A stretch of DNA of 46,554 nucleotides from CAZJWR01 sp964549765 (GCA_964549765.1 CAZJWR010000026.1:1-46554), one strand, 5' to 3'; shown: positions 16,881-25,631, counted from the stretch's first letter. Notes: generated by a model not told the origin, from the sequence alone. Program-made: numbers and translations.

Positions 16881-17699
16881 ATGGCCATTATAACCATATC
16901 CCGAGGCACCATGAGCGGCGGCAAGAAGCTGGCCGAGATGCTGGCCGAACGGCTCGGCTATCGTTGCGTCAGCCGTGAGATTATCATCAAGGCCGCCGAC
17001 GATTACGGCGCGCCGGAAAGCAAACTGTTCGATGCCGTCCAAAAATCACCATCGATATTCCAGAAGCTCAGCTTTGAAAGAGAACAGTACCTCGCCTATA
17101 TCCAGGCCAGCCTGTGCGAATACGCCAAGGATGACAACCTCATTTACCACGGCAACGCCGGGCATTTTCTGCTGCAAGGTATCTCGCATGTGCTCCGCCT
17201 CCGTCTCGTCGCCGAATTGCCGTATCGAGTCAATGCCGCCAAAGAACAACTCCATCTATCCGACAAAGACGCCCTGAAATATATCGAGCGGGTCGACAAG
17301 GAACGGGTCAAATGGACGAATTTTCTGTACGGCATGGACTGGCGTTCCCCGGAACTCTATGATATCGTATTCAACCTGGGTGACGCCGATCTCGACTTCG
17401 TCTGCGAAATGGCGGCGCATGCGGTGGCGCAGCCGCAATTTCAGGCTACGCCGGAATCGACCCGGGCCATGAAAAATCTGCTGACGTCCAGCCGCGTGCG
17501 GGCGGCTCTGGCGGGAATCCCGAATATCCGTCTCGACCGCCTGGCGGTTTTGGCCGACGGCGGCGTTGTGACTCTCCGGGGCCGGGTTAAAACGAAGAAA
17601 CAGCTTGATGCGGTATTGGAAATTGCCGACAAAATACCGGAGATAGACAAGGTCGAAAATATGATTGAGGTCGATTATCGTAGTTATGGCGTCGAATAA
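16881..17699 (+). CDS. Cytidylate-kinase-like domain fused to a BON domain
   Basis: 272 aa. ATG 16881 is preceded by GAGGTAACGAC. Residues 1-190 match the Cytidylate_kin2-type family: start AIITISRGTMSGGKKLAEML (family form ISRxxGSGGxxIAxxLA), then a nucleoside-monophosphate-kinase-like helical fold. The loop is G-T-M-S-G-G-K-K rather than a standard GxxxxGKS/T. Residues ~197-270 are a BON domain (VRAALAGIPNI, then VTLRGRVKTKKQLDAVLEIA, then KVENMIEVDY), a module that usually binds membranes or envelope proteins. A BON domain after a kinase-like domain is unusual. A phosphoryl acceptor cannot be assigned; it need not be CMP. Confidence 0.7.
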   Translation: MAIITISRGTMSGGKKLAEMLAERLGYRCVSREIIIKAADDYGAPESKLFDAVQKSPSIFQKLSFEREQYLAYIQASLCEYAKDDNLIYHGNAGHFLLQGISHVLRLRLVAELPYRVNAAKEQLHLSDKDALKYIERVDKERVKWTNFLYGMDWRSPELYDIVFNLGDADLDFVCEMAAHAVAQPQFQATPESTRAMKNLLTSSRVRAALAGIPNIRLDRLAVLADGGVVTLRGRVKTKKQLDAVLEIADKIPEIDKVENMIEVDYRSYGVE

Positions 17700-17720
17700 A
17701 CCAATGAGGAGGTACGCCTC

Positions 17721-20276
17721 TTGGTGTTTCGTAAAATTGCCAATCTCTTTCGTCGTCCGCACGCTGCTGACCTGGGCGAGTTCCGGGAGTTGTTCGGACG
17801 GTTTCAGCAAATTCTCCGGAACAACAACCGGGTTCTCGAAATCATCTCGGAACTAGAAGACAAACTCGGCGGCGAATACATATTCGACATCAACTACCTC
17901 AAAGAGGCCGTCGATCAGATATCCGACGCCGTCTATATCGTCTGCTCCAGCCTCAATGTCATCGCCGAAAATCGCTATCGTGAACTTTTCTCGCGCCAAA
18001 CCGCCATCCATGAAGAACTGAACAGCATCATCCAGGGTCAACCCGTTCTGAAAAGCGGCAGCTTTGTCGTCGCTTTCGATAATGTCGATTCTGACATGGC
18101 CGAACTCGCCGGAGGCAAAAACGCCAACCTCGGCGAAATCAAGAATCACCTCAAGCTGCTGACTCCCGATGGATTCATCATCACGACTGCCGCCTACCGC
18201 AGCTTTATGGCGCATAATGAGCTCTGGCCGAAGATCGACAACATCCGCAAAACATATCTTGAACAGGATCACGACGTCGATGGCTACGATCATGCCATAG
18301 ATGATCTTTTCGAAAAATCCCGCGTTCCCCCGGACGTCGCCCGTGCCATCACCGGTCATCTCGAAAAACTGCAAAAGCGGTATCCGAAAAAATTACGGCT
18401 GGCGGTTCGGTCCAGCGCTTTCGGCGAGGATGCCGAGGGACGGAGCTTCGCCGGGCAGTTTGTCTCGCTCCTCAATTGCCGGGGAAATGAACTTTTCGCA
18501 TCATATATTCAGGTCATTGCCGGCCGCTTCAAGCACCGCGTTTTCGACTATGCCGGTGAGACAATATTCAATGAACATGCCCTTCCGATGGCCGTCGGCG
18601 TCCAGACGATGATCGACGCTCAGACTGCCGGAGTCGCCTACTCGGTCGATCCTTCGGGAGAGTTCCCCGAAGCTCTTGCTGTGTCGGCCGTCTACGGCTT
18701 GGGAACCGGAGTCGTTGGAGGGACGGCCGAAGTCGATCTGCTCAAAATTTCGCGGCTTGACCCGACCCTGATCCAATCGCGTCGGATCGGGCATAAATCG
18801 ATGCGTGTCGTCGCGTCCGATTCGCCGAGGATAGCGAGCGAACCGGTGCCGGATGATCTTCGAGATGAAGCCAGTCTCAATAATGAACAGATGACCGCTC
18901 TCGCCGAACGGGTGTTGATGCTGGAGCGATATTTCAAACGCCCGGTGGATGTGGAGTGGTGTTTCGGGGAAGACGGCGAACTCTATATTCTTCAATGCCG
19001 TCCACTCAAACTGCCGGCGAGACCGCCCCGGCCGTTCAACCGCATGACCGACCTGGCCAATACCCTGGTGATGATGAAAAAGCAGGGGCAGGTGGCGCAG
19101 CGCGGTATCGCTGCCGGACGCGTCAGGCAGGTGCATGAGGATGATGATCCCGCTGATTTCCCCATTGGCGGTATCGCCGTGACCAAATACACCACCCCGC
19201 GATTGACATCAATCATCCGCAAAGCCGCCGCCATCATCACCGACATCGGTAGCCCCACCGGGCACATGGCGACAGTGGCGCGCGAATTCGGCGTGCCGAT
19301 GGTCGTCAACACCGGCGACGCCACCCGGATATTGACCACCGGAATGGAAATTACCGTCGATGCCGAGGAGAATGTCATCTACCGGGGAATCGTAAGAGAG
19401 CTTCTCGATTACAAGATGGAAGCCGAGGACGTGTATCGTGATTTGCGGGAATATCATATGCTGCGCCAGATACTGCGCCGGATATCGCCGTTGAATATGA
19501 TCGACCCGACCAAGTCCGAGTTCGCCGCCAAGAGCTGCCGCACCTACCATGATATCGTCCGTTTCAGCCATGAGATGGCCGTCCGGATTCTTATCAATCT
19601 CAATATATCGTCACGACGTTTCCGCGGCGTCGAAGCACGGGAACTCAAACTCCCGATTCCGCTGGGTCTGCATATGATCGATCTCGGCGGTGGGCTAGCG
19701 CCGGGAAGCCGAAGCAAAGGCATAACATCGGTCGATGACATCGTCTCCAGCCCGATGCATGCTATCATTACCGGTTTGGTCGCTCCCGGCGTCTGGAGTA
19801 CCCGCCCGTTGCAACTGGGCTTCGGCGATCTGGTTTCGAGTCTCACCCGATATTCGATGGCTGACCGCGGCGCCGTCTACCGCGGGCAAAACCTCGCCGT
19901 CGTCTCCGATCATTACGCCAACATCAGCCTGCGACTGGGCTACCATTTCAACGTGATCGATACGTATGTATCGGAAAATGTCGATGACAACTACGTTTAT
20001 TTCCGCTTCGTGGGCGGTGTCACCGAAACCGAACGGCGGCAGCTGCGGGCGATGCTGATCAAAGAGATCCTCGAAAAGCTCAACTTCGTGGTCACACTCC
20101 GGGGCGATCTGGTCGTGGCCCGCTTGAAAAAACTGGCCGAGGCGGATGCACTGGCGGTGCTGCAGGAAATCGGCCGTCTGATCGGATTCACGCGGCAATT
20201 GGATACCCAGATGCGAAGCGAGCAGTCGGTGGCCGAATCCCTCAACGCCTTCTTCAAACAAACTCCGAATCGATAA
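17721..20276 (+). CDS. PEP/pyruvate-binding protein, PEP-synthase-like, without PEP barrel
   Basis: 851 aa from TTG 17721 (GTG 17724 is equally possible); GAGGAGG lies 8-11 bases upstream. The first ~110 residues are helical with no match I know. Residues ~115-435 are the ATP-grasp-type nucleotide-binding domain of PEP synthase/PPDK (AGGKNANLGEI, RSSAFGEDAEGRSFAGQF, ILQCRPLK). Residues ~470-560 are the swivelling phosphohistidine domain with His515 in SPTGHMATVA, a form of the usual GGxTxHxA. The last ~290 residues do not look like the PEP-binding TIM barrel, so canonical PEP formation is unlikely. It may move phosphate from ATP to His515 for a different partner (inference). It is the last gene of the block begun at 11251. 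Confidence 0.8.
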   Translation: MVFRKIANLFRRPHAADLGEFRELFGRFQQILRNNNRVLEIISELEDKLGGEYIFDINYLKEAVDQISDAVYIVCSSLNVIAENRYRELFSRQTAIHEELNSIIQGQPVLKSGSFVVAFDNVDSDMAELAGGKNANLGEIKNHLKLLTPDGFIITTAAYRSFMAHNELWPKIDNIRKTYLEQDHDVDGYDHAIDDLFEKSRVPPDVARAITGHLEKLQKRYPKKLRLAVRSSAFGEDAEGRSFAGQFVSLLNCRGNELFASYIQVIAGRFKHRVFDYAGETIFNEHALPMAVGVQTMIDAQTAGVAYSVDPSGEFPEALAVSAVYGLGTGVVGGTAEVDLLKISRLDPTLIQSRRIGHKSMRVVASDSPRIASEPVPDDLRDEASLNNEQMTALAERVLMLERYFKRPVDVEWCFGEDGELYILQCRPLKLPARPPRPFNRMTDLANTLVMMKKQGQVAQRGIAAGRVRQVHEDDDPADFPIGGIAVTKYTTPRLTSIIRKAAAIITDIGSPTGHMATVAREFGVPMVVNTGDATRILTTGMEITVDAEENVIYRGIVRELLDYKMEAEDVYRDLREYHMLRQILRRISPLNMIDPTKSEFAAKSCRTYHDIVRFSHEMAVRILINLNISSRRFRGVEARELKLPIPLGLHMIDLGGGLAPGSRSKGITSVDDIVSSPMHAIITGLVAPGVWSTRPLQLGFGDLVSSLTRYSMADRGAVYRGQNLAVVSDHYANISLRLGYHFNVIDTYVSENVDDNYVYFRFVGGVTETERRQLRAMLIKEILEKLNFVVTLRGDLVVARLKKLAEADALAVLQEIGRLIGFTRQLDTQMRSEQSVAESLNAFFKQTPNR

Positions 20277-20281
20277 TCTTT

Positions 20282-20863
20282 ATGAAAAAAGCTGCGGACA
20301 AAACGAGGATCGATACTTATGCGGCTTTTCTTCGCGGCATCAACGTCGGCGGCCGTAATCCGATCAAAATGGACGTGCTGCGTAAAGCGTTTGCATCGCA
20401 GGGATTCAAAAATGTCAAAACCATTCTTGCCAGCGGAAATGCTATATTCGAGGCGTCAATGGCCAAGGAGCAATCAATTGCCGGGAAAATAGAGAAGTGC
20501 ATTAAGGAAACATTCGGCAAGGATATCGGCGTTATCGTGCGTTTCCTTGACGATATTCGCAGGCTGGTCGACGCCGATCCGTTCGCGGGCATCAAACCGA
20601 CGGCGCAAACGAGGCTCTACGTGACGTTTCTTCCGGAAAAGCTGAAGGGCAAACCCAAAATCCCCGTCGAATATTCCGGCAAGGGTTTCAATATCGTCTA
20701 CACGACTTCGACCGAAATATGTACCCACCTTGAACTGGCGGCCGGCGTGAAAAGCACCGACCTGATGCAGTTTCTCAACCGCGAATTCGGCCGCAACATC
20801 ACCACCCGCAACTGGAATACCATCGCCAGAATAATGAAGGCCTGCGACGTAACAGTTGATTGA
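20282..20863 (+). CDS. DUF1697-family protein
   Basis: 193 aa. YAAFLRGINVGGRNPIKM and VKTILASGNAIFEA are the defining blocks of DUF1697, a common single-domain family of unknown function. The end (WNTIARIMKAC) fits the family's C-terminal helix. It starts 5 bases after the PEP-synthase-like gene and may be its last co-transcribed passenger, although no functional tie is known. No start other than ATG 20282 is needed. Confidence 0.85.
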   Translation: MKKAADKTRIDTYAAFLRGINVGGRNPIKMDVLRKAFASQGFKNVKTILASGNAIFEASMAKEQSIAGKIEKCIKETFGKDIGVIVRFLDDIRRLVDADPFAGIKPTAQTRLYVTFLPEKLKGKPKIPVEYSGKGFNIVYTTSTEICTHLELAAGVKSTDLMQFLNREFGRNITTRNWNTIARIMKACDVTVD

Positions 20864-20882
20864 GATATCGACTCGGAATAAT

Positions 20883-21383
20883 ATGGATCGCAAGCTGAAA
20901 CAAAAACTGATCCACGACTTCTTCGTGATCAGCATCATCATCAAGGGGATCGACGGCGTTCTGGAGGTCATCGGCGGGGCCTTGCTTTTTGTCTTTTCAC
21001 GCGGAACCATCAGTAAAATAGTGGCCTTGCTCACCCGGCATGAACTCAGCGAGGACCCTCGTGATTTCTTCGCCAATCTTCTGGTGAAGTCGGCTCACAC
21101 GCTTTTGATCGGCGCCAAAACATTCGTCGCCATCTATCTGTTTTCGCACGGCGTGATCAAGGTCGCCCTAATAGTGGCGTTGTTTCGGCGAAAACTCTGG
21201 GCCTATCCGAGCGCCATCGTGTTCTTCTTCCTATTCATTGTCTATCAGGAATACCGCTACTTCCTGACCTATTCGATCTGGCTGCAGGCGCTAAGCCTGC
21301 TCGATGTCATCGTGATCATCCTCACCTGGCTCGAATACCGCCGCCTTAAAGAAGACTGCCTGCCGGTGTCCCTGAATCAGTGA
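20883..21383 (+). CDS. DUF2127-family membrane protein
   Basis: 166 aa from ATG 20883. Four predicted membrane segments. The HGVIKVALIVAL, WAYPSAIVFF and FIVYQEYRYFLTYS blocks are the DUF2127 signature, with a closing helix ending ILTWLEYRRLK. Function is unknown. It begins 19 bases after the DUF1697 stop. The ribosome site is weak (CTCGGAATAAT). Confidence 0.8.
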   Translation: MDRKLKQKLIHDFFVISIIIKGIDGVLEVIGGALLFVFSRGTISKIVALLTRHELSEDPRDFFANLLVKSAHTLLIGAKTFVAIYLFSHGVIKVALIVALFRRKLWAYPSAIVFFFLFIVYQEYRYFLTYSIWLQALSLLDVIVIILTWLEYRRLKEDCLPVSLNQ

Positions 21384-21480
21384 TCCAGAAATATAGTTCT
21401 CGCGGCGCTGTCAGCGACTTCGTATTATCAAAAGGACGCCGGGGAACAGAGAAAAAGTCATCGATAATTCCTGAGGTGGT

Positions 21481-22089
21481 ATGCGAATATTCGGATTCTA
21501 TCGAACCTTCCTGGATAGATATGCGCGTGGGCAAATTGTGCTGATTCTGCTGACAGTGACCTTGGCGATTTATGGATACATGATTTTCCATTCCATCCCG
21601 GGCGTCATGAACTACGCGAACGGCATGAAAATCCTCGACATGATGCCGACAGGATATTCGCATGACTATGTCCGGCAACTATTCTTCAGACTTGGCGAAG
21701 AGGGTCGCCGGGTCTATTTGTACCGCCAAATACCCATCGATATGTTATACCCGTTCTTCTTTGCCGTTACCTATTCGCTCTTGCTCGCCTATATGTTCAA
21801 AAGAGCCATCCGTTCGAAACGCTGGACTTATATCCTAAGCATCATACCGGTAATCACGGGACTTGCCGATTACCTGGAAAATATCGGCATCATAGTAATG
21901 CTCGCTTCCTTTCCGCAGCTATCATCGGGATGGGTCAGTGCAACGCGCGTCTTTTCCATCACCAAATCTTCGGCAACGATGGTCTTTTGGCTACTTCTTG
22001 CAACTGGCTTAATATTGGTGGCGAAGACTAAGCTTTCATCCCGACAGCGGGAAAGCGGGACTCGGGACACATCTTCGTCAGGAACATAG
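21481..22089 (+). CDS. Four-helix membrane protein of unknown function
   Basis: 202 aa. CTGAGGTGGT gives a good ribosome site directly before the ATG. Four hydrophobic segments lie at about residues 18-43, 85-103, 118-145 and 160-180. Between segments one and two is a soluble stretch (GVMNYANGMKILDMMPTGYSHDY). I do not recognise the family. A hairpin at 22098-22124 closes the region, and the next gene is on the opposite strand. Confidence 0.6.
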   Translation: MRIFGFYRTFLDRYARGQIVLILLTVTLAIYGYMIFHSIPGVMNYANGMKILDMMPTGYSHDYVRQLFFRLGEEGRRVYLYRQIPIDMLYPFFFAVTYSLLLAYMFKRAIRSKRWTYILSIIPVITGLADYLENIGIIVMLASFPQLSSGWVSATRVFSITKSSATMVFWLLLATGLILVAKTKLSSRQRESGTRDTSSSGT

Positions 22090-22097
22090 AAAGAATA

Positions 22098-22124
22098 GGG
22101 AGGCGCGCTCCGTACGCGCCTCCC
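22098..22124 (-). terminator. Hairpin terminator between convergent genes
   Basis: GGGAGGCGCG (22098-22107) and CGCGCCTCCC (22115-22124) form a perfect 10-bp stem with a 7-base loop. On the minus strand TATTCTTTCTATG follows, which is T-rich, so it most likely terminates the HAMP-protein gene. It may also stop reading from the left. Confidence 0.6.
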
Positions 22125-22167
22125 GCACTCCAATGTACTGCTAAGACTAAACCAAGGAGGTAAATGC

Positions 22168-22800
22168 CTATGCTTTGCTTGCCTCTTCCATCTCCGGTTC
22201 CTGACGGGAAATCGTGATACGATTGCCCCCGACTGCCGTCGAAACCTGAAAATCCTCGATATTAGCGCTCAGACGGCTGGTGCAGATTTTCAACTTGCGC
22301 AGAGCCTTCAGTGTATAGGGATTATATATCCGCTCCGTCTCCATCGAATCGATCAGGAAATTCTCGACCTCGATCAACTGCCGCGCCTGTATCTGGAGTC
22401 TGCCGATACGGTCTGCCAATGATTCGCTTGCCTTGGTGATCGATGCCGCCACTTCCGACAGGCCGTCGCTCCGCCGTAACGTAATTTTCCACCCCAGATC
22501 CCCCTTGCTCATTTTTTCCAGCGCCGTCGTGATCCGTTTTCCCGGCCCCAACTGGCAATGATGACATTTCCGCATCAGAAGGCCGATCAGTCCCACGCCG
22601 ATCACCAGCAGAGCGGACAATGCCGGCGGCAGAGAACTCAGGATTAATTTGGCGAAGGATGACGATGGATCAGCGGTGAAGAAAAGCGCTAGGGTCACGA
22701 CGACGAGAACGGATGCGAGCGATATGTAGACGATAACTGCGATTTTTATCGCCGGGCCCGATTTCAGACGCCTTATCACCCACTTGCGACGTTTGTTCAT
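22168..22800 (-). CDS. Two-helix membrane protein with HAMP domain, no output
   Basis: 210 aa. GAGAGGGTGGTCGG gives the ribosome site. Two membrane segments (~residues 19-41 and 57-76), then a HAMP-type helix-turn-helix (ALEKMSKGDLGWKITLRRSD...AASITKASESL, ~84-135) and a helical tail. No methyl-accepting, kinase or cyclase domain follows. Between the second segment and HAMP is CHHC, a CxxC pair not followed by the His of a heme site. It could be a partner of a separate signalling protein or an adaptor. Signal and partner are unknown. Confidence 0.65.
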   Translation of the reverse strand: MNKRRKWVIRRLKSGPAIKIAVIVYISLASVLVVVTLALFFTADPSSSFAKLILSSLPPALSALLVIGVGLIGLLMRKCHHCQLGPGKRITTALEKMSKGDLGWKITLRRSDGLSEVAASITKASESLADRIGRLQIQARQLIEVENFLIDSMETERIYNPYTLKALRKLKICTSRLSANIEDFQVSTAVGGNRITISRQEPEMEEASKA

Positions 22801-22876
22801 CCGACCACCCTCTCTGATGCCCTGTTAACGTATCGGCATGAACCCTCTCGCACTGAACCCCGACGCGACATTTTCC

Positions 22877-22905
22877 TTGACTAAGTCGTTTGACTGGAAT
22901 ACAAT
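22877..22905 (+). promoter_or_regulatory. Putative promoter with very short leader
   Basis: TTGACT (22877-22882) and TACAAT (22900-22905) are 17 bases apart. Transcription would start about 3 bases ahead of ATG 22915, so the message would be nearly leaderless and would lack the AGGTG ribosome site. Either the promoter or the RBS is coincidental, or the gene is leaderless. Confidence 0.35.
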
Positions 22906-22914
22906 AGGTGTACC

Positions 22915-24048
22915 ATGAAACAACCGTTCCCTCACGATATCCGGGCGGTCCTGTCCGCTCCGGGAAAAGGGCTGTCGCTCAAGAAGATTTTCGTCTCGTC
23001 CCTTTTCCTTCTCCTGGGATATGCTGTCTATCTTTTTTGCACGTACCTGGCGTTATTGTACGACGGCGTCGGGTTTGATTATATCTGGCAATCCTACGGC
23101 ATGTTTCCTCTCAAGCTGTTCGCCTTCGACGCCTGGGTGGCCCTGGCGATTCAATTGATCGGGATCGCGCTGGGTATTCTCTGTGTGTCGCTGGCGATCA
23201 TGGCCGGGGCGGCCATTGATTTCGAGGAACTGCGCGGCGATCATTTCTTCTCGGCCTTCGACGCTCTTCGTCTGACCGTCCGCCGCGTCCCGACCATTGT
23301 CCTCGGATATCTGTCCATCGCCGCTTTCGTGCTGATGATTTACATTCTCGGCGTTCTCGTCGGCCTGATCACGCGCATCCCGTTCATCGGCGAACTGCTG
23401 GTCGGCATCTTCTATATCATCCCGATCTTCATCACCCTCGCCTTCACCGTGTTTATCATCTTCGTCGCTATCATCGGGATTATTCTCTTTCCGGTGGTGA
23501 TCGCGGCGCAAAAAAAGCGCGAGGTTTTCGACGGTCTGCTTCAGCTTTTTTCGGTGATGATCAAAGAACCGATCCGATTTATCTGGTACACCGCCGTGAC
23601 CGCCGCGCTGGCCAAAATCGCCTCGTTCGTCATGGCCTATCTGTTTTATCGAACACTGCAATTCTCGCGCGTCGTCATGAAAACCGGCGGCGGCGGACAC
23701 GTCGAACGAATGTTCAATGCGGCCTACGCCCAACTGCCGCTCGATTCCTCATTGGTGGCGTTTGTGACGAATATATTCCCTGGCATCCCTTTTGGGTTTG
23801 AGTTGGCGCGATGGGGATTCGGCGGCCCCCGCACGGCTGGCTCGGTGTTTCTGGCAATCTCGATTTTTCTGCTGTTCGTGATCATTCTCGGATACATGAT
23901 CGCGGTCCTGTCGGCCGGGATGGCCCGGGGATACGCCGTCATACGGCGCATGAAGGACGACTATATCATCGCCGATGAGGAGCCGCTGATCTCGCACGAA
24001 GACTACGCCAACCCGCCGCTCGCGGACAACCAAAACGAAAGCACCTAA
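22915..24048 (+). CDS. Polytopic membrane protein of unknown function
   Basis: 377 aa with a cytoplasmic N-terminus and six or more hydrophobic segments; several are Ile/Val/Phe-rich (IPIFITLAFTVFIIFVAIIG). A positively charged turn follows (AAQKKREVFDGLLQLF), then a conserved-looking loop RIPFIGELLVGIFYIIP. No catalytic motif is visible. It is followed after 15 bases by a 37-residue ORF and a solute symporter, so it may share their transcript. Transport or envelope maintenance is only a guess. Confidence 0.7.
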   Translation: MKQPFPHDIRAVLSAPGKGLSLKKIFVSSLFLLLGYAVYLFCTYLALLYDGVGFDYIWQSYGMFPLKLFAFDAWVALAIQLIGIALGILCVSLAIMAGAAIDFEELRGDHFFSAFDALRLTVRRVPTIVLGYLSIAAFVLMIYILGVLVGLITRIPFIGELLVGIFYIIPIFITLAFTVFIIFVAIIGIILFPVVIAAQKKREVFDGLLQLFSVMIKEPIRFIWYTAVTAALAKIASFVMAYLFYRTLQFSRVVMKTGGGGHVERMFNAAYAQLPLDSSLVAFVTNIFPGIPFGFELARWGFGGPRTAGSVFLAISIFLLFVIILGYMIAVLSAGMARGYAVIRRMKDDYIIADEEPLISHEDYANPPLADNQNEST

Positions 24049-24063
24049 CCGGCAGGTGACATC

Positions 24064-24177
24064 GTGAATTTCTGGACATATTTCTGGATATTTGTTCCCC
24101 CCATCGCGCTGGTGATAATCGGCATCGTCTACTATCTGGTATCGACGCCCGACGATTGGACGGGAGATCCGTTATGA
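24064..24177 (+). CDS. 37-residue single-membrane-helix protein ahead of symporter
   Basis: GTG 24064 is preceded by AGGTGACATC, a good ribosome site. The product is MNFWTYFWIFVPP, a hydrophobic segment (IALVIIGIVYYLV) and a short acidic tail (STPDDWTGDPL). Its stop overlaps the symporter start by ATGA, which implies translational coupling. Small accessory membrane peptides are known next to several sodium:solute symporters, but I cannot match this sequence to a named one. It is too short for default gene finders. Confidence 0.65.
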   Translation: MNFWTYFWIFVPPIALVIIGIVYYLVSTPDDWTGDPL

Positions 24178-25631
24178 GCGCCATCCTCATCGGATTGCTA
24201 GTTTATCTGCTGATACTGATCGTCATCGCCTTCTGGACGTTTCGTCTCAACAAAACCCTGGGCGATTTTCTTCTGGCGGGACGAAAACTCGGTACCTGGG
24301 TGGTCACCTTCTCCGAACGCGCTTCGGGCGAATCGGCGTGGCTGCTTTTGGGTTTGCCGGGAGTCCTGTTTGCCTCGGGGATCGTCGAATTATGGGTCGC
24401 CATCGGCTGCACCTCGGGAATTTTATTCTCATGGATGTTCATCGCCCGGCGGCTGCGCATCGTCACCGGTGAATATGGCGCTCTGACCCTGCCGGATTTT
24501 TTCGAAGCCCGCTTTAACGATCGATCGCACGCCCTGCGCGTGTTCTCCAGCATCGTCATCACTTTCTTTTTCACCTTCTATGTCTGCGCCCAGTTGATGG
24601 CTGCCGGCAAGCTGTTTTCCCTGTTTCTGCCGATCAGCGACACGCAGGCTATGATCATCGGCGGCGGTATCATCGTGTTTTATACCCTCATGGGCGGCTT
24701 TTTCGCCGTCGCCTGGACCGACTTCGTCCAGGCCAGTCTGATGCTGTTTACGCTCGTGGTGCTGCCCCTTGTCGCCATGGTTGAACTCGGCGGGTGGGAC
24801 AAAATCATCGGCCACATCGCCGCGTCCAGCCCCAGCCACCTCAAATTGCTGGGCGATAATACCGGCGTCATGGCCGTCACGACGGTGATTTCCGGCCTGG
24901 CGTGGGGGTTGGGATACATGGGCATGCCGCATCTGCTGACGCGGTACATGGCCATCAAAAATCCCAATCTCCTTCGGCGCAGCGCCGTTATCGCCATCTC
25001 CTGGGCGGTGCTGGCATTTTGGGGCGCGATGTTCATCGGATTGTTCGGGACGGTGTTATTCGCCGTTCAGGCCATAGCCGACCAGGAAAAAATCATGCCG
25101 ATGATGGCCATCGAGCTTCTGCCGGGATGGCTGGCGGGAATTCTCATCGCGGGCGCCCTGGCGGCCATGATGTCCACGGCCGACAGCCAGCTTCTCGTGA
25201 CGACCTCGGCCGTATCCGAGGATATCTATCATCAACTCATCAACAAGAAGGCCAGCCAAAAGCGACTGGTATCACTCTCGCGCGTGGTGACGCTCATCAT
25301 CGGCGTGGTCGCCTTTGTCATCGCCGTCGGGGCCGGCGAATTGGTTTTCGAGATGGTCGGTTTCGCTTGGTCGGGGCTGGGCGCATCGTTTGGCCCGGCC
25401 ATTTTGCTGACGCTGTGGTGGAAAAGGATCACGCGCGAGGGTGTCCTGGCCGGCATGATCTGCGGCACGGTGGTCACCATTATCTGGCGGCTGACCCCGC
25501 AGTTGCGCCTCGTTCTCTTCGAAATTGTCCCGGCTTTCATCATCGCTTTTCTGGCCTGCATCATCGTCAGCCTGGCAACGCAGAAGAAAAAGGCTATTGA
25601 TACCGCCGGGCGACAGGCGGCCATTTCTTGA
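24174..25631 (+). CDS. Sodium:solute symporter, PutP-like
   Basis: 485 aa from ATG 24174. Some 12 membrane segments. FSERASGESAWLLLGLPG matches the SSS N-terminal substrate/Na+ region (PutP has S-x-x-x-S-D-MSGWLLMG). AALAAMMSTADSQLLVTTSAV is the Na2-binding segment of the family, followed by DIYHQLINKKASQKRL, typical of PutP. It probably imports proline or another small carboxylate or amino acid with Na+; the exact solute is uncertain. It is translationally coupled to the 37-residue ORF. Confidence 0.85.
   Translation: MSAILIGLLVYLLILIVIAFWTFRLNKTLGDFLLAGRKLGTWVVTFSERASGESAWLLLGLPGVLFASGIVELWVAIGCTSGILFSWMFIARRLRIVTGEYGALTLPDFFEARFNDRSHALRVFSSIVITFFFTFYVCAQLMAAGKLFSLFLPISDTQAMIIGGGIIVFYTLMGGFFAVAWTDFVQASLMLFTLVVLPLVAMVELGGWDKIIGHIAASSPSHLKLLGDNTGVMAVTTVISGLAWGLGYMGMPHLLTRYMAIKNPNLLRRSAVIAISWAVLAFWGAMFIGLFGTVLFAVQAIADQEKIMPMMAIELLPGWLAGILIAGALAAMMSTADSQLLVTTSAVSEDIYHQLINKKASQKRLVSLSRVVTLIIGVVAFVIAVGAGELVFEMVGFAWSGLGASFGPAILLTLWWKRITREGVLAGMICGTVVTIIWRLTPQLRLVLFEIVPAFIIAFLACIIVSLATQKKKAIDTAGRQAAIS

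Noticed and set aside
11251..20276. Tentative idea of a toxin-antitoxin or phage-defence island
   Set aside because: None of the genes carry nuclease, toxin or known defence domains; the exporter and receiver content argues for signalling.
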